DNA from: Symbiodinium sp. CCMP2592
Taxonomy: Eukaryota > Sar > Dinophyceae > Suessiales > Symbiodiniaceae
DNA: 64,000 bases
NCBI GenBank assembly: GCA_905221615.1
Contig: CAJNDT010006191.1
Coordinates: forward strand, 1-64,000
Direction: 5' to 3'
Part shown: piece by piece, positions 42,701 to 50,395 of the stretch
How positions within the stretch are numbered: the stretch's first letter is position 1
Layout of the letters: every line of letters starts with the position of its first letter
The notes under the pieces: model-generated
What the model was told of the DNA's origin: nothing
Seen by the model: the letters and a program-made list of their open reading frames with translations, nothing else
Databases searched by the model: none
Program-made: the position numbers and the translations under genes

Positions 42701-45700
42701 TTCGGTTTAGAAACCGCCACCTCATGAGCCCGGAGCGGGTACACCGTATTCGTCAACAGCACCTGCTGAGAAGCAGCCTCCGCACCCGGAACCAACACAA
42801 GATGACCTCCCGGAGTATGGGGAGCTGGCCCCAGATACTTGCCCTCCACTGTGCGAGACTCCCACTGAGCATCGTAACCAGTCCGCGTGCGACGACGTGC
42901 ATGCACCTTAAGGCCAAACGGAAGAAGTGGCATCTGTGGAACCCCAGCCGTTTCGCAAAATGTAGCCCAATTGCGCGCGGAGCCGTGCAGCAACGCCAAC
43001 GGCCACATTTCCTTTCCCAGTCCAGAAATAAAGAGCAACTTCCGGATAAACGCCTTTAACGCCTGGACCCCAAGCTCAGCCCGGTTAGCCGCTGGGGCTT
43101 CCCCAGCTGTCCAGGTAGTATGAATGCCTTTATCCTTAAGCCAACTCACTAATGCGTGACTTCTAAGCTCCTTGGCACGATCCGCATGATATCTCTGAAT
43201 CGGAAAACCAGCTGATTCAAATCGATTAACGATCCCTTGAATTTGATGCAACGTCTCACGGCCCTTCTTAGTGCGTAACGGAACCCCCACAAACAGAGTT
43301 TTCCTATCCTTAATACTGGCCTCTTCTTTACCCTTTTCCGGATCCACATCCTCTGGCCTTTTAGAGCGCACCCTCCTAGTTACCGCATTAAGCTGAGCAA
43401 CTTCCTCTAGGGACAAAGGTATCTGGTCAAGCTCTTCCATCAGCTCCTTCGCCTCTGGATCATTTTCCCAAGGGGCAGAACCCACACCCTTAGCTTCATC
43501 AGCATCATCCCTAACCAAATGCCCACATTCAACCGGATCTCCATCATCCTGGTCCTTAGGCTTATCAGCTGATTCAGGGGTAAATCCACCCGGAATGGTA
43601 TAAGCACATGCAAGGAAATAGCGGTATCCACCCCCCTTATCCCTTCCACTAGCTTCTACATCCCACGAATACCCTGACACAAAGGGACCTGCTAAGTCGA
43701 TGCTAAGAGAATGGACCCCCGGGAACCCCGAACGCCAATGGGATCTTTGCCTGCCCTGGGCACTAATGCATATGGGGCAACCCTTCCTGTAGGGAACATG
43801 GTCATTGGCTACATGACGGGCATAGGACTCTTCTTCAGTAAGCTTTTTCAGAATGACCCTCCGTTCTGTGACTTCATCCTGTTTAGCTTGTTCCCATCTC
43901 CAAAGAACCCAAGCCCTCTGAATCGCCCAAAGTAAATCCCGTGTCCAACCAAGCCAGCAACCTTCCGAAGAACCAATACCAACGAGACTATGACCTTCTG
44001 AAGCCTCAGCTTCCTCCGTTCCTCCAGTCGCGTGCAAAGCCTCAAACAGAAACCAAGAACTTGTAACCACGGAGTTATTCCACGGTTGCTCCGTAAGCTC
44101 CCTTCTTGGGTCCAACACTGCCGTACTCAGGCCATAAGCTGCTATAAAACGATCACCCTTTAAAACGCCCCCCGTGGGAGCAAGATGGCCATTCAGCAAT
44201 TGCCCGTCCAGGGCCAGAAAAACTTGGCTCAAAGGATTTTCCGAGGCCCCTTCAATGTTACACGCGAAATCAGAGGGAGCCTTGCTTAACTCGCCACAGT
44301 CCCGAACCGCCTGCGCTACAGCAAACAGAAGTACCAATCTCAACATACGTACAACTTCATCTTCAACACCAACACCTTCAGGCCCCAGTTCCTTAGACAC
44401 GGAATCCTTAACCAATCCCCCAATGACCCCAACATGAGCCCACTTCAACAGAAGCCTAAAAACCAACCTTGATCCCAAACCGCGTTCCGAATTTGCCACC
44501 GACACCACTCTACCCTTGCCCTTCCAGGACATGGAAAAAGGTGGAATCGCAAGCAACACCGAGCCCCGATCGGCTCTCGACACAGATCTTCTCAATCTAC
44601 GATTCCAAGGCAGATCTGACCAATCCTCCTGATGCTCATCAAGCATCGGCGCACAAGCCCTTGCTAGCAGCTCAAAAGGAACCTCCGGAAACAAAGCCCT
44701 AAGGTAGATAAGCTGGTCCACGTCAGAAACTCCAGCTTCCCCTCTAGCCTGAACTTTCCTTTTAATCCAGTCCCTAGCCGCCAAAACATCAACCCCCTGA
44801 AGCAAGTCCTGAACCTCAGCCTTACTTATCAACGGCGCGCCCCGCTTCCTATCCTCATACTCCTCCAACAGCTTCAAACCAACTGCCCTAGGGATAAGAG
44901 GACAACCCTTAACTACCGTGACGTCCAGGGCTCCATGCTTACGGTGTTTCACCTTGCAACCGCCGCGCTTCCAACTAATACTATAACCAAGACTAACCAA
45001 ATAACTCGCGGGAAGAATAACCTGACACTCCCCTTTATGCAACAACGTACCAAACGCATTAATGCGCAGCTCAGTTCCACCGCTCGCTAAGTCAACCCTT
45101 ATGACACGGCAATCCTCGGCTTCACCCGCGGCCGCAGGCCGCAAGGCATTAGTCGCACCGCTATCAATCAGGCAATAACCAGGGTCCGAAGCGCTCACAA
45201 GCGCACTCCGCACCCAGGAAAGGTCCACTTCGGACTCCTCACCAAAAGCCGAATCGACCCTCACAGCCCTCAATGACACTCCCTTTAACAGCTTCGTTGC
45301 CTCAGCCACCAAGGCCTCTTGACTAATGGTGGGAGTAACACTCGCTGCTGCTACGCTCGCGCTCTGACTCGCACTGTCTGGTTTCGGACCTTGATCCTCT
45401 GAAACCCCTTTGGCCTGAGCCCCCGCCTTCGCCTTAGGCTTACCCTTGGGAGACCCCTTACCCTTTGGAGATCCATCCGACCCTTGGTCCGAAACCACAA
45501 CCCTGTGCTCCGGTGGTACAACAGGACAATCAGGGCGAAGGTGCCCACCTTGCCCGCAAGCCAGGCATTTGCCCTCGCGGCGGGCTTTAGCCCTGTCATG
45601 CTTAAACCTACAGCTATCCCCAAACCTACACCCTGTCCCATCATTAAACTTGTGACAGAGCGGCAACTCACCCTTTCCCTTTCCCTTCCCTTTTTCAGGA

Positions 45701-48264
45701 GACTCACCCTGGCCCTGACCCGTAGTCACAGCAGCTACCTGAGGAGCCCCCAGATTCACCGAAGGGGGAACGGGGGGTGAAGCCTTTGTAGGCGGAGCTG
45801 GTGCAGTCACACCCGCTTGTTCCCTTGCAATGGCTGCCGCGGCCAGCTTTGTACGCTTGTCCGCTGCCGCATCCGCCGTTATCGACGCCGCTTCGCATTC
45901 GGCCTGGATCAATCGTACTAGTTGAATGACATTCGCCACCGTCGGGTTATAATCAATCGCCAGTTGATGCCTAAACGCGTTCACGCGGAATCCTATCATT
46001 GGATGGGCAGCCAACAGCGCTGCTGTAGACGTGTCCACCCCCTTCAATAAGAGCGACGGATCCGGCAACGTCGCATGGATTTCGCCTGCACGTTGTAACC
46101 CCTGTTGCCAGGTACGAAGACTCTTAATCGCCTCGCTAAACGACTTACAAACACTAGGATTAACCAGCTGGGATAACAAGTGTGATCGTTCGCTACTACC
46201 TCCTGGTTGAAACAGGCACAGCACTCTAAAGAGGATCGCGGCACTACTGAGCCATCTATTCGTAACTACGTCATCCCGAATGGACTGAGGTACCGCTGCC
46301 AGTAGAAGGCTAACCGACCTACTCTCAACCCTCCCATACAGATGCTGATCAAAACTCCCTACGATCGTAGACGGGTCGATCGACAGGCGACCAAGCGGAT
46401 CTGCCACAAGCCACTTACGGTACGCGATGGTTGCTGGTTGTTCTACGCCCTGCCACCACACCGTCGCACTGGCTGATAATCCTATCATAATCTGTCTCAC
46501 TTGCGCCAACCAGTTGCCACATACTACCGCGGAGTTCGCCAGATCTGATTGATTAAGTTTAGGCAATTCCGAAATGTAGCGGGCTGGTTCTTCAGGTCTT
46601 ACCGATCCTACCCCAGTAGAGTCCCCCAGTTCCGGAGCACTAAACCCCCGATAAGCTTCAGCTAAACCCTGAGGAACCACGGGAAGAAGACCATCCCCTA
46701 CCCCTGATGCCCCCGTTTGCATACCCAAACCTCCGCAACCCTGAAACCTTCCTGGCATCGCAGAACCCAAAGTCCCAGAAGTCTGACCCGTTGGCCCCCC
46801 TAGAAACCCGGAATTCCCTATCCCCGAATGTCCCAAGGAAGTCTCAATTCCTCTGCCCCCCTGTGCACTGGTGGGCGCACCTGTACCGATAGCTCCAGCG
46901 CCCGCGCACATAGTTGGCGGAAGAGGCGGAGGCCGGATAACACTTCCCCCAGGGGAAAGCGGGTACCCTTCAGCATCAAAGCCCACTACCCCCTCGGTAA
47001 GAGCCCTTGGCGTATGGAACCCACTAGTTCCTTGAGATTCCCTGTTCCCAGCTCGAACTTGTTCAGCAAACTGCCGCATGGTTTGAGGAAGGTCCGGAGG
47101 CCTAATCCCAGGAGAGTTCATGGATTCAGGAAGTCCTACCGGGCAGGGTGGAAGAGGCAGAGGCGCAGCGGGGAGAGACGAGCCTAGGTTTGTTGCTTCT
47201 GCTCTCATGAGGGTATCCATGGGGCCCTGTCGCATCATCCAGTTAGAAGCTACCAACTCATGACGAGGCCCTGTCCAGGAATGTAAGCCCCCGGGAAAGA
47301 CACCTTCCCAACCTGCGTCCCTAGCCTTCAAGTTATAACTACCCACATCGAGGCTCGACTGACCTGGGAAATCGTTGGCAACAAACGTCTGTACATCGCT
47401 TCCTACACGGGGCCCAAAAGTAACTGGTGATCCTTCAGGGCCAGTCGCTCCTCCAAGCTCCGGTACAGCAACTCCACTATGCCAACTGGAATGCGATCTC
47501 GACTCGTTGTGCTCTAGCCTCCTCTTCAACTGCTTGTTCTCCGTCATAACCTGCACAAGCATATTTTCCAACCTCTCCAAGCGGTCATTGGATCCAGCTG
47601 GGATCAACTCCCGGGCGTCTCCCTCCACTCCGAAAGGGTCAGGTCCCAACTGTTCTTTCAAACCAGCTCCCCTCTGCGAGACATCTCCCGCCTGGGCGGG
47701 ACTTCCCGCCTCTTGAGAGACAGCGGAGCTTGCCGCCACGAACTCCTTCGCAGGAACCCCAGCATCTGCCAGCCCACGATCTGAGTCCTCCCTCTGGGCG
47801 GACGCCTCCACCCGCGCAATACGCGGGGTCGTCTGCGTCCGATCAAGCTGCCCCAACACCGCCGCATAGTCCGGCTCGTGGGTTATTCCACTCCCCGGTT
47901 CTCCAAGCGCCGGCTCATCCGGAGCCACACCCAATCGACGCCCTTCCGCGTCCAGCGCAACTGGTCTCGATCTCAGCAGATGAACCTCCGCCTTGACTCT
48001 CTCGGAATGAAACGGGTGAGGCACCGGTAACGATCCCTCACTTCGCAAGGCCTGTGCCTCGCCGGACTCTAACGTCCCTGGGGACGCTTCCCCATGAGCC
48101 GTCACTCCACCACCCACACCATTCAGAGATGCTTCCTCGGCACTTCTGACAGGAGTTCCTGGAACTCCCGCTTGACTCAAGGCTGTTCGAAACGCTTGAT
48201 CCCTTCCAGCTTCCTCCTGCTCCTCCGTCAGTTCCGATCGTCTCTTACGAATCATAGGATCCAT
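36724..48264 (-). CDS. copia gag-pol polyprotein with dioxygenase-like insert and membrane-type extension
   Basis: The ATG (MDPMIRKRRSEL) lies 80 bases inside the 5' LTR; 3,846 codons follow without a stop. Gag covers about 1-920, with a CCCH finger from Cys870 and a CCHC knuckle CLACGQGGH from Cys900. Protease has IDSGAT (Asp1034). Integrase has HHCC-like CPIC, Asp1523, Asp1695 and Glu1730. A 2OG-Fe(II) oxygenase-like domain follows at about 1960-2170 (His2072, Asp2074, His2137, Arg2147). Reverse transcriptase has YVDD at 2531-2534; RNase H has LYTDAS, SSAEAEL, ADNEAA and VADLGTK, ending near 2855. The last 990 residues contain several hydrophobic stretches (about 2911-2939 and 3675-3694 are clearest) and three 17-residue repeats. 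At this length it is well over twice a usual copia polyprotein. Confidence 0.95.
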   Translation of the reverse strand: MDPMIRKRRSELTEEQEEAGRDQAFRTALSQAGVPGTPVRSAEEASLNGVGGGVTAHGEASPGTLESGEAQALRSEGSLPVPHPFHSERVKAEVHLLRSRPVALDAEGRRLGVAPDEPALGEPGSGITHEPDYAAVLGQLDRTQTTPRIARVEASAQREDSDRGLADAGVPAKEFVAASSAVSQEAGSPAQAGDVSQRGAGLKEQLGPDPFGVEGDARELIPAGSNDRLERLENMLVQVMTENKQLKRRLEHNESRSHSSWHSGVAVPELGGATGPEGSPVTFGPRVGSDVQTFVANDFPGQSSLDVGSYNLKARDAGWEGVFPGGLHSWTGPRHELVASNWMMRQGPMDTLMRAEATNLGSSLPAAPLPLPPCPVGLPESMNSPGIRPPDLPQTMRQFAEQVRAGNRESQGTSGFHTPRALTEGVVGFDAEGYPLSPGGSVIRPPPLPPTMCAGAGAIGTGAPTSAQGGRGIETSLGHSGIGNSGFLGGPTGQTSGTLGSAMPGRFQGCGGLGMQTGASGVGDGLLPVVPQGLAEAYRGFSAPELGDSTGVGSVRPEEPARYISELPKLNQSDLANSAVVCGNWLAQVRQIMIGLSASATVWWQGVEQPATIAYRKWLVADPLGRLSIDPSTIVGSFDQHLYGRVESRSVSLLLAAVPQSIRDDVVTNRWLSSAAILFRVLCLFQPGGSSERSHLLSQLVNPSVCKSFSEAIKSLRTWQQGLQRAGEIHATLPDPSLLLKGVDTSTAALLAAHPMIGFRVNAFRHQLAIDYNPTVANVIQLVRLIQAECEAASITADAAADKRTKLAAAAIAREQAGVTAPAPPTKASPPVPPSVNLGAPQVAAVTTGQGQGESPEKGKGKGKGELPLCHKFNDGTGCRFGDSCRFKHDRAKARREGKCLACGQGGHLRPDCPVVPPEHRVVVSDQGSDGSPKGKGSPKGKPKAKAGAQAKGVSEDQGPKPDSASQSASVAAASVTPTISQEALVAEATKLLKGVSLRAVRVDSAFGEESEVDLSWVRSALVSASDPGYCLIDSGATNALRPAAAGEAEDCRVIRVDLASGGTELRINAFGTLLHKGECQVILPASYLVSLGYSISWKRGGCKVKHRKHGALDVTVVKGCPLIPRAVGLKLLEEYEDRKRGAPLISKAEVQDLLQGVDVLAARDWIKRKVQARGEAGVSDVDQLIYLRALFPEVPFELLARACAPMLDEHQEDWSDLPWNRRLRRSVSRADRGSVLLAIPPFSMSWKGKGRVVSVANSERGLGSRLVFRLLLKWAHVGVIGGLVKDSVSKELGPEGVGVEDEVVRMLRLVLLFAVAQAVRDCGELSKAPSDFACNIEGASENPLSQVFLALDGQLLNGHLAPTGGVLKGDRFIAAYGLSTAVLDPRRELTEQPWNNSVVTSSWFLFEALHATGGTEEAEASEGHSLVGIGSSEGCWLGWTRDLLWAIQRAWVLWRWEQAKQDEVTERRVILKKLTEEESYARHVANDHVPYRKGCPICISAQGRQRSHWRSGFPGVHSLSIDLAGPFVSGYSWDVEASGRDKGGGYRYFLACAYTIPGGFTPESADKPKDQDDGDPVECGHLVRDDADEAKGVGSAPWENDPEAKELMEELDQIPLSLEEVAQLNAVTRRVRSKRPEDVDPEKGKEEASIKDRKTLFVGVPLRTKKGRETLHQIQGIVNRFESAGFPIQRYHADRAKELRSHALVSWLKDKGIHTTWTAGEAPAANRAELGVQALKAFIRKLLFISGLGKEMWPLALLHGSARNWATFCETAGVPQMPLLPFGLKVHARRRTRTGYDAQWESRTVEGKYLGPAPHTPGGHLVLVPGAEAASQQVLLTNTVYPLRAHEVAVSKPKYRLGHKRSPPFALRAVAAGVLTGPSVGQLSMCGGAAHGGESLSLFKNCSDSFKSNDSKAGSGLVWDETSSVDSGFSSGVEDDWEEDDETAEGKPGIGVVSVDGVLDSYGSVLKGICEDDQVWLRDRVDQGEGSASECLEVLERGLKEIPIARRPMLQGRGRALLLGLYGLGGFHGISKATRDCVEVTRYLNQFMLKQCPDHVWTTLYVSRNTVMPMHRDLGNAKGFEVLVRAVGDFVGGGLWVEGERGEGSVCKELSNGRLSPGTVYDIRKAPVLFSGERWHVPETWLGESRWVISAFVPRGVASTTEDQWRELQELGFPVEGVRNRLLEVTERFGASVNMLDVPPVEECWEVALPAPFWEHVQPTWDYMHQCSARLCRFLAGELCEAVDNEEGVHETAVQLRRAEIECEWLEQGLAGYQDGIRVGALQVEVPLWDNGAPDQFLQTRTVGLVEARRELDMWKDPAQDEVISLETTNRAVDRVKASVVDKWADEGVNVVQLPGKVVLTRKSGTGKRRCRAVCCGNYLPTDKLGLTREDLYASGAEALSVKMALTFAARFPLWVGVTIDVKSAFLYAPIRSDYEGKEERIVVKPPSFLVELGLLERDDRWWIRKALYGLPTSPRDWGRYRDEEFSKLEIVSEGVTYRLTQMKSDDALWLVRVFKNGSLGATAGILIVYVDDLAFFGSADLCRQFISAIRANWKTSDPEWIDEKPVTFCGIELSKGERGYRMTQRAYVKELLNRYEITEEASVPIHKWTEPEGDEAATIDQIREAQAVTGALLWLSTRTRPDIAYTVARCGQQATKSPLLSIALGRQTLAYLKTTIDMGIDVPFQLGDTFSNQELLSLPRNDRALELYTDASHSPGGERSMQSIFVVWRCVPLAWEVTRQPFVTLSSAEAELVAMVVGIQRAEAIQPLIEEAVEADSIISLRADNEAAIRSFEQSPSGWRNRHLRMRAHAARERISSNVLRVSHMPGEQLVADLGTKPLTRPRILRLLDLINVRVRVVPEDSAETARVLSRLCFEEGRSIDELAQTLAGLALLAMLPRAKGQPLDDPVGMRWDWLLWVFGFLVTVLASLWSWWLFFGDSLGTGSSGTSEPSGVCLDPFGDEGSGVATGDQGSVEGFDPAGQTLPPEELCEQPETSDQRRGEVDGADDVFNDEEWAAAQAKLESMERETGLTFVQRARIRRVLERGGVLDPPAFLQRFGPVPLWVAATDSSNNQGEPSGSSDQRPALQSFAPVAPDGLGLWLRILSRGWAVLIDYFARPAREWFELSMAARALRDDAVLRLMRQFQDTGVLVEGARPSGKWVFQHTEFGNDWRFVPDTQGLSDSAAQIGGSSGTQGLSDSAVQIGGSSGAQGLSDSSVQIGGSSGAQGYGSSSEVSGDAEPVPAASATGGTSEVPTAVTPNFQVGGSSSSHGMQAIPLEQTGLYYEDYLPLEGSLENWPMVGSWIQVHFLLQLFSSVGGVLLSMLGMRARDWLNVRATSSAVRFGLYGALADQLREGPEAARYQGPMWLELVGEFLLYGPPEESPEEPEVAPLDVGHPDFPYVLWAPGVNVHYLWSVFMTTGWLVLDFLGNRVSSHGCLRATSDGFRSSATMALSVWLRRTHHLYVATTAATFDAANAYWQTGEVRFPFAERQPDGPLVEEGEGDVSDDSEIDERPLRHFDQGPVVRLAPVAQELLGSSSSESDSASTEEPSVVSNSSLGSSSVGVQNLGVTEEVESTARPAEGLRAQTLYTADEERLCCTYVDDTWSVPLPGWSVSDVQAIVAGLNTGDWTSFQLLLQRGLEATVVEGTELPSGSTDVPRRFRSTRAVGVGFRRVVRLVGLLIVWFFWGCVKAVEAISDEPWDLPEKQCIKTDLNNALAVRPSIQDVSVFGKDSCDGSTAWEVSKIALIILTWEFLKAVFRVCYTQRVFEEERGVQTEDLGDIEMPLKSHVPNRARILYSLWRAGYRVDVEGYPDGVRVEFEGLVGAWLTRVEEGYVSATSSSD
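37185..37245 (-). other. hydrophobic segment near the C-terminus of element 3 polyprotein
   Basis: VVRLVGLLIVWFFWGCVKAV, about residues 3675-3694, is long and apolar enough to cross a membrane. It is followed by an acidic and basic tail to the stop. Confidence 0.6.
38569..38735 (-). repeat. 51-bp tandem repeat in element 3 ORF
   Basis: Three and a bit units encode QGLSDSAVQIGGSSGTQ-like 17-residue repeats in the C-terminal extension. The DNA copies are nearly identical, so the array expanded recently. Confidence 0.85.
39450..39533 (-). other. hydrophobic segment after RNase H in element 3
   Basis: WLLWVFGFLVTVLASLWSWW, about residues 2911-2939, looks like a transmembrane helix. A second, milder hydrophobic stretch precedes it (AGLALLAMLP). 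Confidence 0.65.
41755..42390 (-). other. 2-oxoglutarate/Fe(II) dioxygenase-like domain in element 3
   Basis: Between integrase and reverse transcriptase the frame encodes TTLYVSRNTVMPMHRDLGN (His codon 42049-42051, Asp 42043-42045), then VGDFVGGGLWVEG, then YDIRKAPVLFSGERWHVP (His codon 41854-41856), then GESRWVISAF with the Arg expected to bind 2-oxoglutarate. HxD, a GG-x-LW strand, the distal His and the Arg ten residues later make up the iron and cosubstrate site of the jelly-roll oxygenases. The HRDxxN form and the F-x-G-x-x-x-H spacing resemble the TET/JBP-like group. Substrate is unknown. Confidence 0.75.
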
Positions 48265-48312
48265 GGCGGTGGACTACGGAGTAGTTACTTACAGCAACCC
48301 TCTAACTGGAAG

Positions 48313-48344
48313 TATACCTTATTACGCCGTTACGGCTGATAACC
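48313..48344 (-). promoter_or_regulatory. primer-binding-site candidate of element 3
   Basis: On the minus strand GGTTATCAGCC follows the 5' LTR directly. It resembles the TGGTATCAGAGC initiator-Met type with one base inserted, so the assignment is tentative. The rest of the 80 bases up to the ATG is leader. Confidence 0.45.
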
Positions 48345-48529
48345 TACGTGAATGCAACCCAACTTATAAGGAAAGATACGATAATGAATCAAAGAACTGA
48401 AAGGAGACCCCTCGGAATCGGGCCTCGACTGACCTCAAATGTCTCACAGCTTCGACCTTTTTTCGTTGAACCAGAACAGCCTCGTCGTCCCAACCGGTCG
48501 CAGCCTGCAAGAGTCGCTTCTCTCACGCA
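48345..48529 (-). repeat. 5' LTR of element 3 (185 bp)
   Basis: Same sequence as 36061-36245. Followed by the GTTTG duplication at 48530-48534. Confidence 0.93.
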
Positions 48530-48534
48530 GTTTG
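48530..48534. repeat. right target-site duplication of element 3 (GTTTG)
   Basis: Repeats 36056-36060 and continues GGGC into the flanking DNA. Confidence 0.88.
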
Positions 48535-48560
48535 GGCTAATTCTCAAGACTTGGGGGACA

Positions 48561-48615
48561 ACCCTAAACCCTTAAACCCTAAACCCTTAAACCCTAAACC
48601 CTAAACCGTAAACCG
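48561..48615. repeat. telomere-like array (CCCTAAA)n
   Basis: About seven units, some with an extra T (CCCTTAAA). Confidence 0.75.
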
Positions 48616-48720
48616 GGGAATGGGTATTGTTTAGAGTTCAGGGTTAAAGGCGACCAGTTTAGGGATTAGGGTTGAGAGTTCAGGGTTTGAGGTCCTGGCT
48701 TAGAGGTCTCTGCGTGCTTC

Positions 48721-48943
48721 CAGTTGATGATATAAATCCTGCGTTACCCATAATACTTAAAGGATCATGGGACTTAGTAACTAGAGTTATAATTAGGGTA
48801 ACTGTACCTATAACTACTTATAACCCCAATTAAAGTACTTATAACCTTACTTACTAAGTTCCATGACCCTCCAAGTAGGGAATATACCATAATTCCCATA
48901 GTTTAGGGTCCTTAAGGTACTGCAGGATTTATATCCTCAACCG
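48721..48943. mobile_element. MITE, family A, interrupted by a family B copy
   Basis: CAGTTGATGATATAAATCCTGC on the left and GCAGGATTTATATCCTCAACCG on the right are the family A ends, in reverse orientation to the copy at 53635. The core is split between CCCATAATA and TAGGGAATATACC by a 120-bp insert. Confidence 0.8.
48756..48875. mobile_element. MITE, family B, nested in family A
   Basis: The insert has ends CTTAAAGGATCATGGGACTT and AAGTTCCATGACCCTCCAAG with TA on both sides (48754-48755, 48876-48877). Because the flanking family A sequence is known, this proves a TA target duplication for family B. Confidence 0.85.
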
Positions 48944-49532
48944 TTCTCTCTAAAGGCGAACCCACCCGAGGCTCGAGTAGAGGGAGCTTTGTAGGTCCCT
49001 GCTCTGAGACCTGAACCTCGCTGTCATTTGTTCTTGAGATTTAGAGGTGCAACAAAGAAAATTATACCCAACCCTTCAAGACCCTATACGGGATCTTCCT
49101 AAACTTTGCAGACCCCTTGGTAAAAACCTTTCAGTTGCAAACGGAGCCCCGTGCTGATTAGTCAGGCCCCCATACCTGAAGCCCCACAAAATCCATACCA
49201 ACCCAGATTCCTATTGAAAGGAGCCCTATGACAAACACGGAGCCCTCAGTGACACCCTTGACCCACACCCGGACCCGCTCAAAAGGAACCCTGCAAAGCA
49301 GAATCCTTCAAACAAAGCTACACACCGAAAACGTTTTCAAACCCGGCACCCTTTCAACAACACCCCATTCTCTAAACCCGAAGCCTTAAGCCGTAAAACC
49401 TGAACCTAAATCCTCAACCCTAAATCCTCAACCCTAAATCGCAAAGGAGCCCTTATGACTCCATGTGCTGCAGGTACAGGTGCGGAAAGACGAGAAGGTG
49501 GCAACCGTCGACCCGGATCCTCAACCCAAAAT
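48944..49532. other. intergenic stretch, no feature
   Basis: Degenerate telomere-like words (CCTAAATCCTCAACC) near the end; otherwise nothing recognised. No frame worth calling. Confidence 0.5.
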
Positions 49533-49753
49533 GGGAGTTTCCGAAAACAGGGACCCCCTACTTTAGTACCCTAAACTAGGATGCCCAGTAGTACCCTTAT
49601 TCCTTGTTTGTAGTCCTGGGTTCCTTATAAAGTTACCCAATACCAAAAAGAGAGGCCTTTTTGTTCTTAGGTTACAGGGTATCCTAGCCTAAATAGTAGG
49701 ATGCTTACTATAAGGACTCCCAAATAAGGTACACCTAATTTTCGGAAAGTCCC
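49533..49753. mobile_element. MITE, family E
   Basis: GGGAGTTTCCGAAAA on the left and TTTTCGGAAAGTCCC on the right are inverted repeats; the copy at 62791-62890 has the same ends. The interior of this copy is twice as long. Confidence 0.7.
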
Positions 49754-49800
49754 AAATCCCAAGCCGTTACGTTTCAGGATTATCCCTTAAACTACCTAGC

Positions 49801-49988
49801 GGCTCCAAAGTAGTTCCTTTTTGGGGTTCATATATACCCAGAGAGCCCAATACCCCTTAATTAAGGAATATGGCTTAAATTATATAGGGCTTCATATTAT
49901 GTTTTAAGCTATATTCCTTAATTAAGGGGTATTGGGCTCTCTGGGTAGAATCCGATAAGGTAATCCAAACAGGAACTACTATGGAGCC
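49801..49988. mobile_element. MITE, family D, interrupted by a family C copy
   Basis: GGCTCCAAAGTAGTTCC on the left and GGAACTACTATGGAGCC on the right. The core TTCATAT...AGAATNC of the intact copy at 27829 is split by the insert at 49837-49945. Confidence 0.75.
49837..49945. mobile_element. MITE, family C, nested in family D
   Basis: The ends CCCAGAGAGCCCAATACC and GGTATTGGGCTCTCTGGG are exact inverted repeats; TA stands at 49835-49836 and 49946-49947. Only short interior differences separate the two arms, so the transcript would fold into one long hairpin. Confidence 0.88.
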
Positions 49989-50023
49989 TTGGGTAGAAAC
50001 TGCGGGTTCCGGCTGAAGGGTTA

Positions 50024-50249
50024 CTTGGAGGGTCGGGGGACTTAGTAAGTAGGGGCTCCTTTAAAGGGATTGTAAGGGTTCTCTTAAAGGGCTCTATAGG
50101 GGTACTATAGGGTTTAGGGTTTCGGGTTCAGGGACTTAGTAAGTGTGTAGTAAATAGACTTATAAGTACCCTAAAAGGGACCCTAATTGGGGTTATGGTA
50201 CTTATAAGTCCCGAATATAAGTACTTGCTAAGTTCCCCGACCCTCCAAG
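50024..50249. mobile_element. MITE, family B (long copy)
   Basis: CTTGGAGGGTCGGGGGACTT and AAGTTCCCCGACCCTCCAAG are near-exact inverted repeats; TA precedes the left end. The interior includes TTTAGGG words and is longer than in other copies. Confidence 0.78.
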
Positions 50250-50299
50250 TGGGGCCCTGAGCCCGAAACGCTAAATCCTGATCTTCAAGCTACACTATA

Positions 50300-50395
50300 C
50301 GGTTGATGATATAAATCCTGCCTTAATGACCCTAGACTATGGGAATTATGGTACAATCCTTATTATGGGTAATGCGGGGTTTATATCATCAACCG
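50300..50395. mobile_element. MITE, family A
   Basis: CGGTTGATGATATAAATCC and its complement at the right end, TA on both sides (50298-50299, 50396-50397). Confidence 0.85.

Larger units (their letters stand above)
36061..48529 (-). mobile_element. complete Ty1/copia retrotransposon, element 3 (minus strand)
   Basis: The 12,469-bp element has 185-bp LTRs that I find identical, a 5-bp target duplication, a primer-binding-site candidate, a purine tract and a single open polyprotein frame. Order on the minus strand is Gag with CCCH and CCHC fingers, protease, integrase, a dioxygenase-like domain, reverse transcriptase, RNase H, and a roughly 990-residue extension with hydrophobic segments. LTRs differ in length and sequence from elements 1 and 2, so it is another copia family. 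Identical LTRs and an undamaged ORF suggest very recent insertion. Confidence 0.96.
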
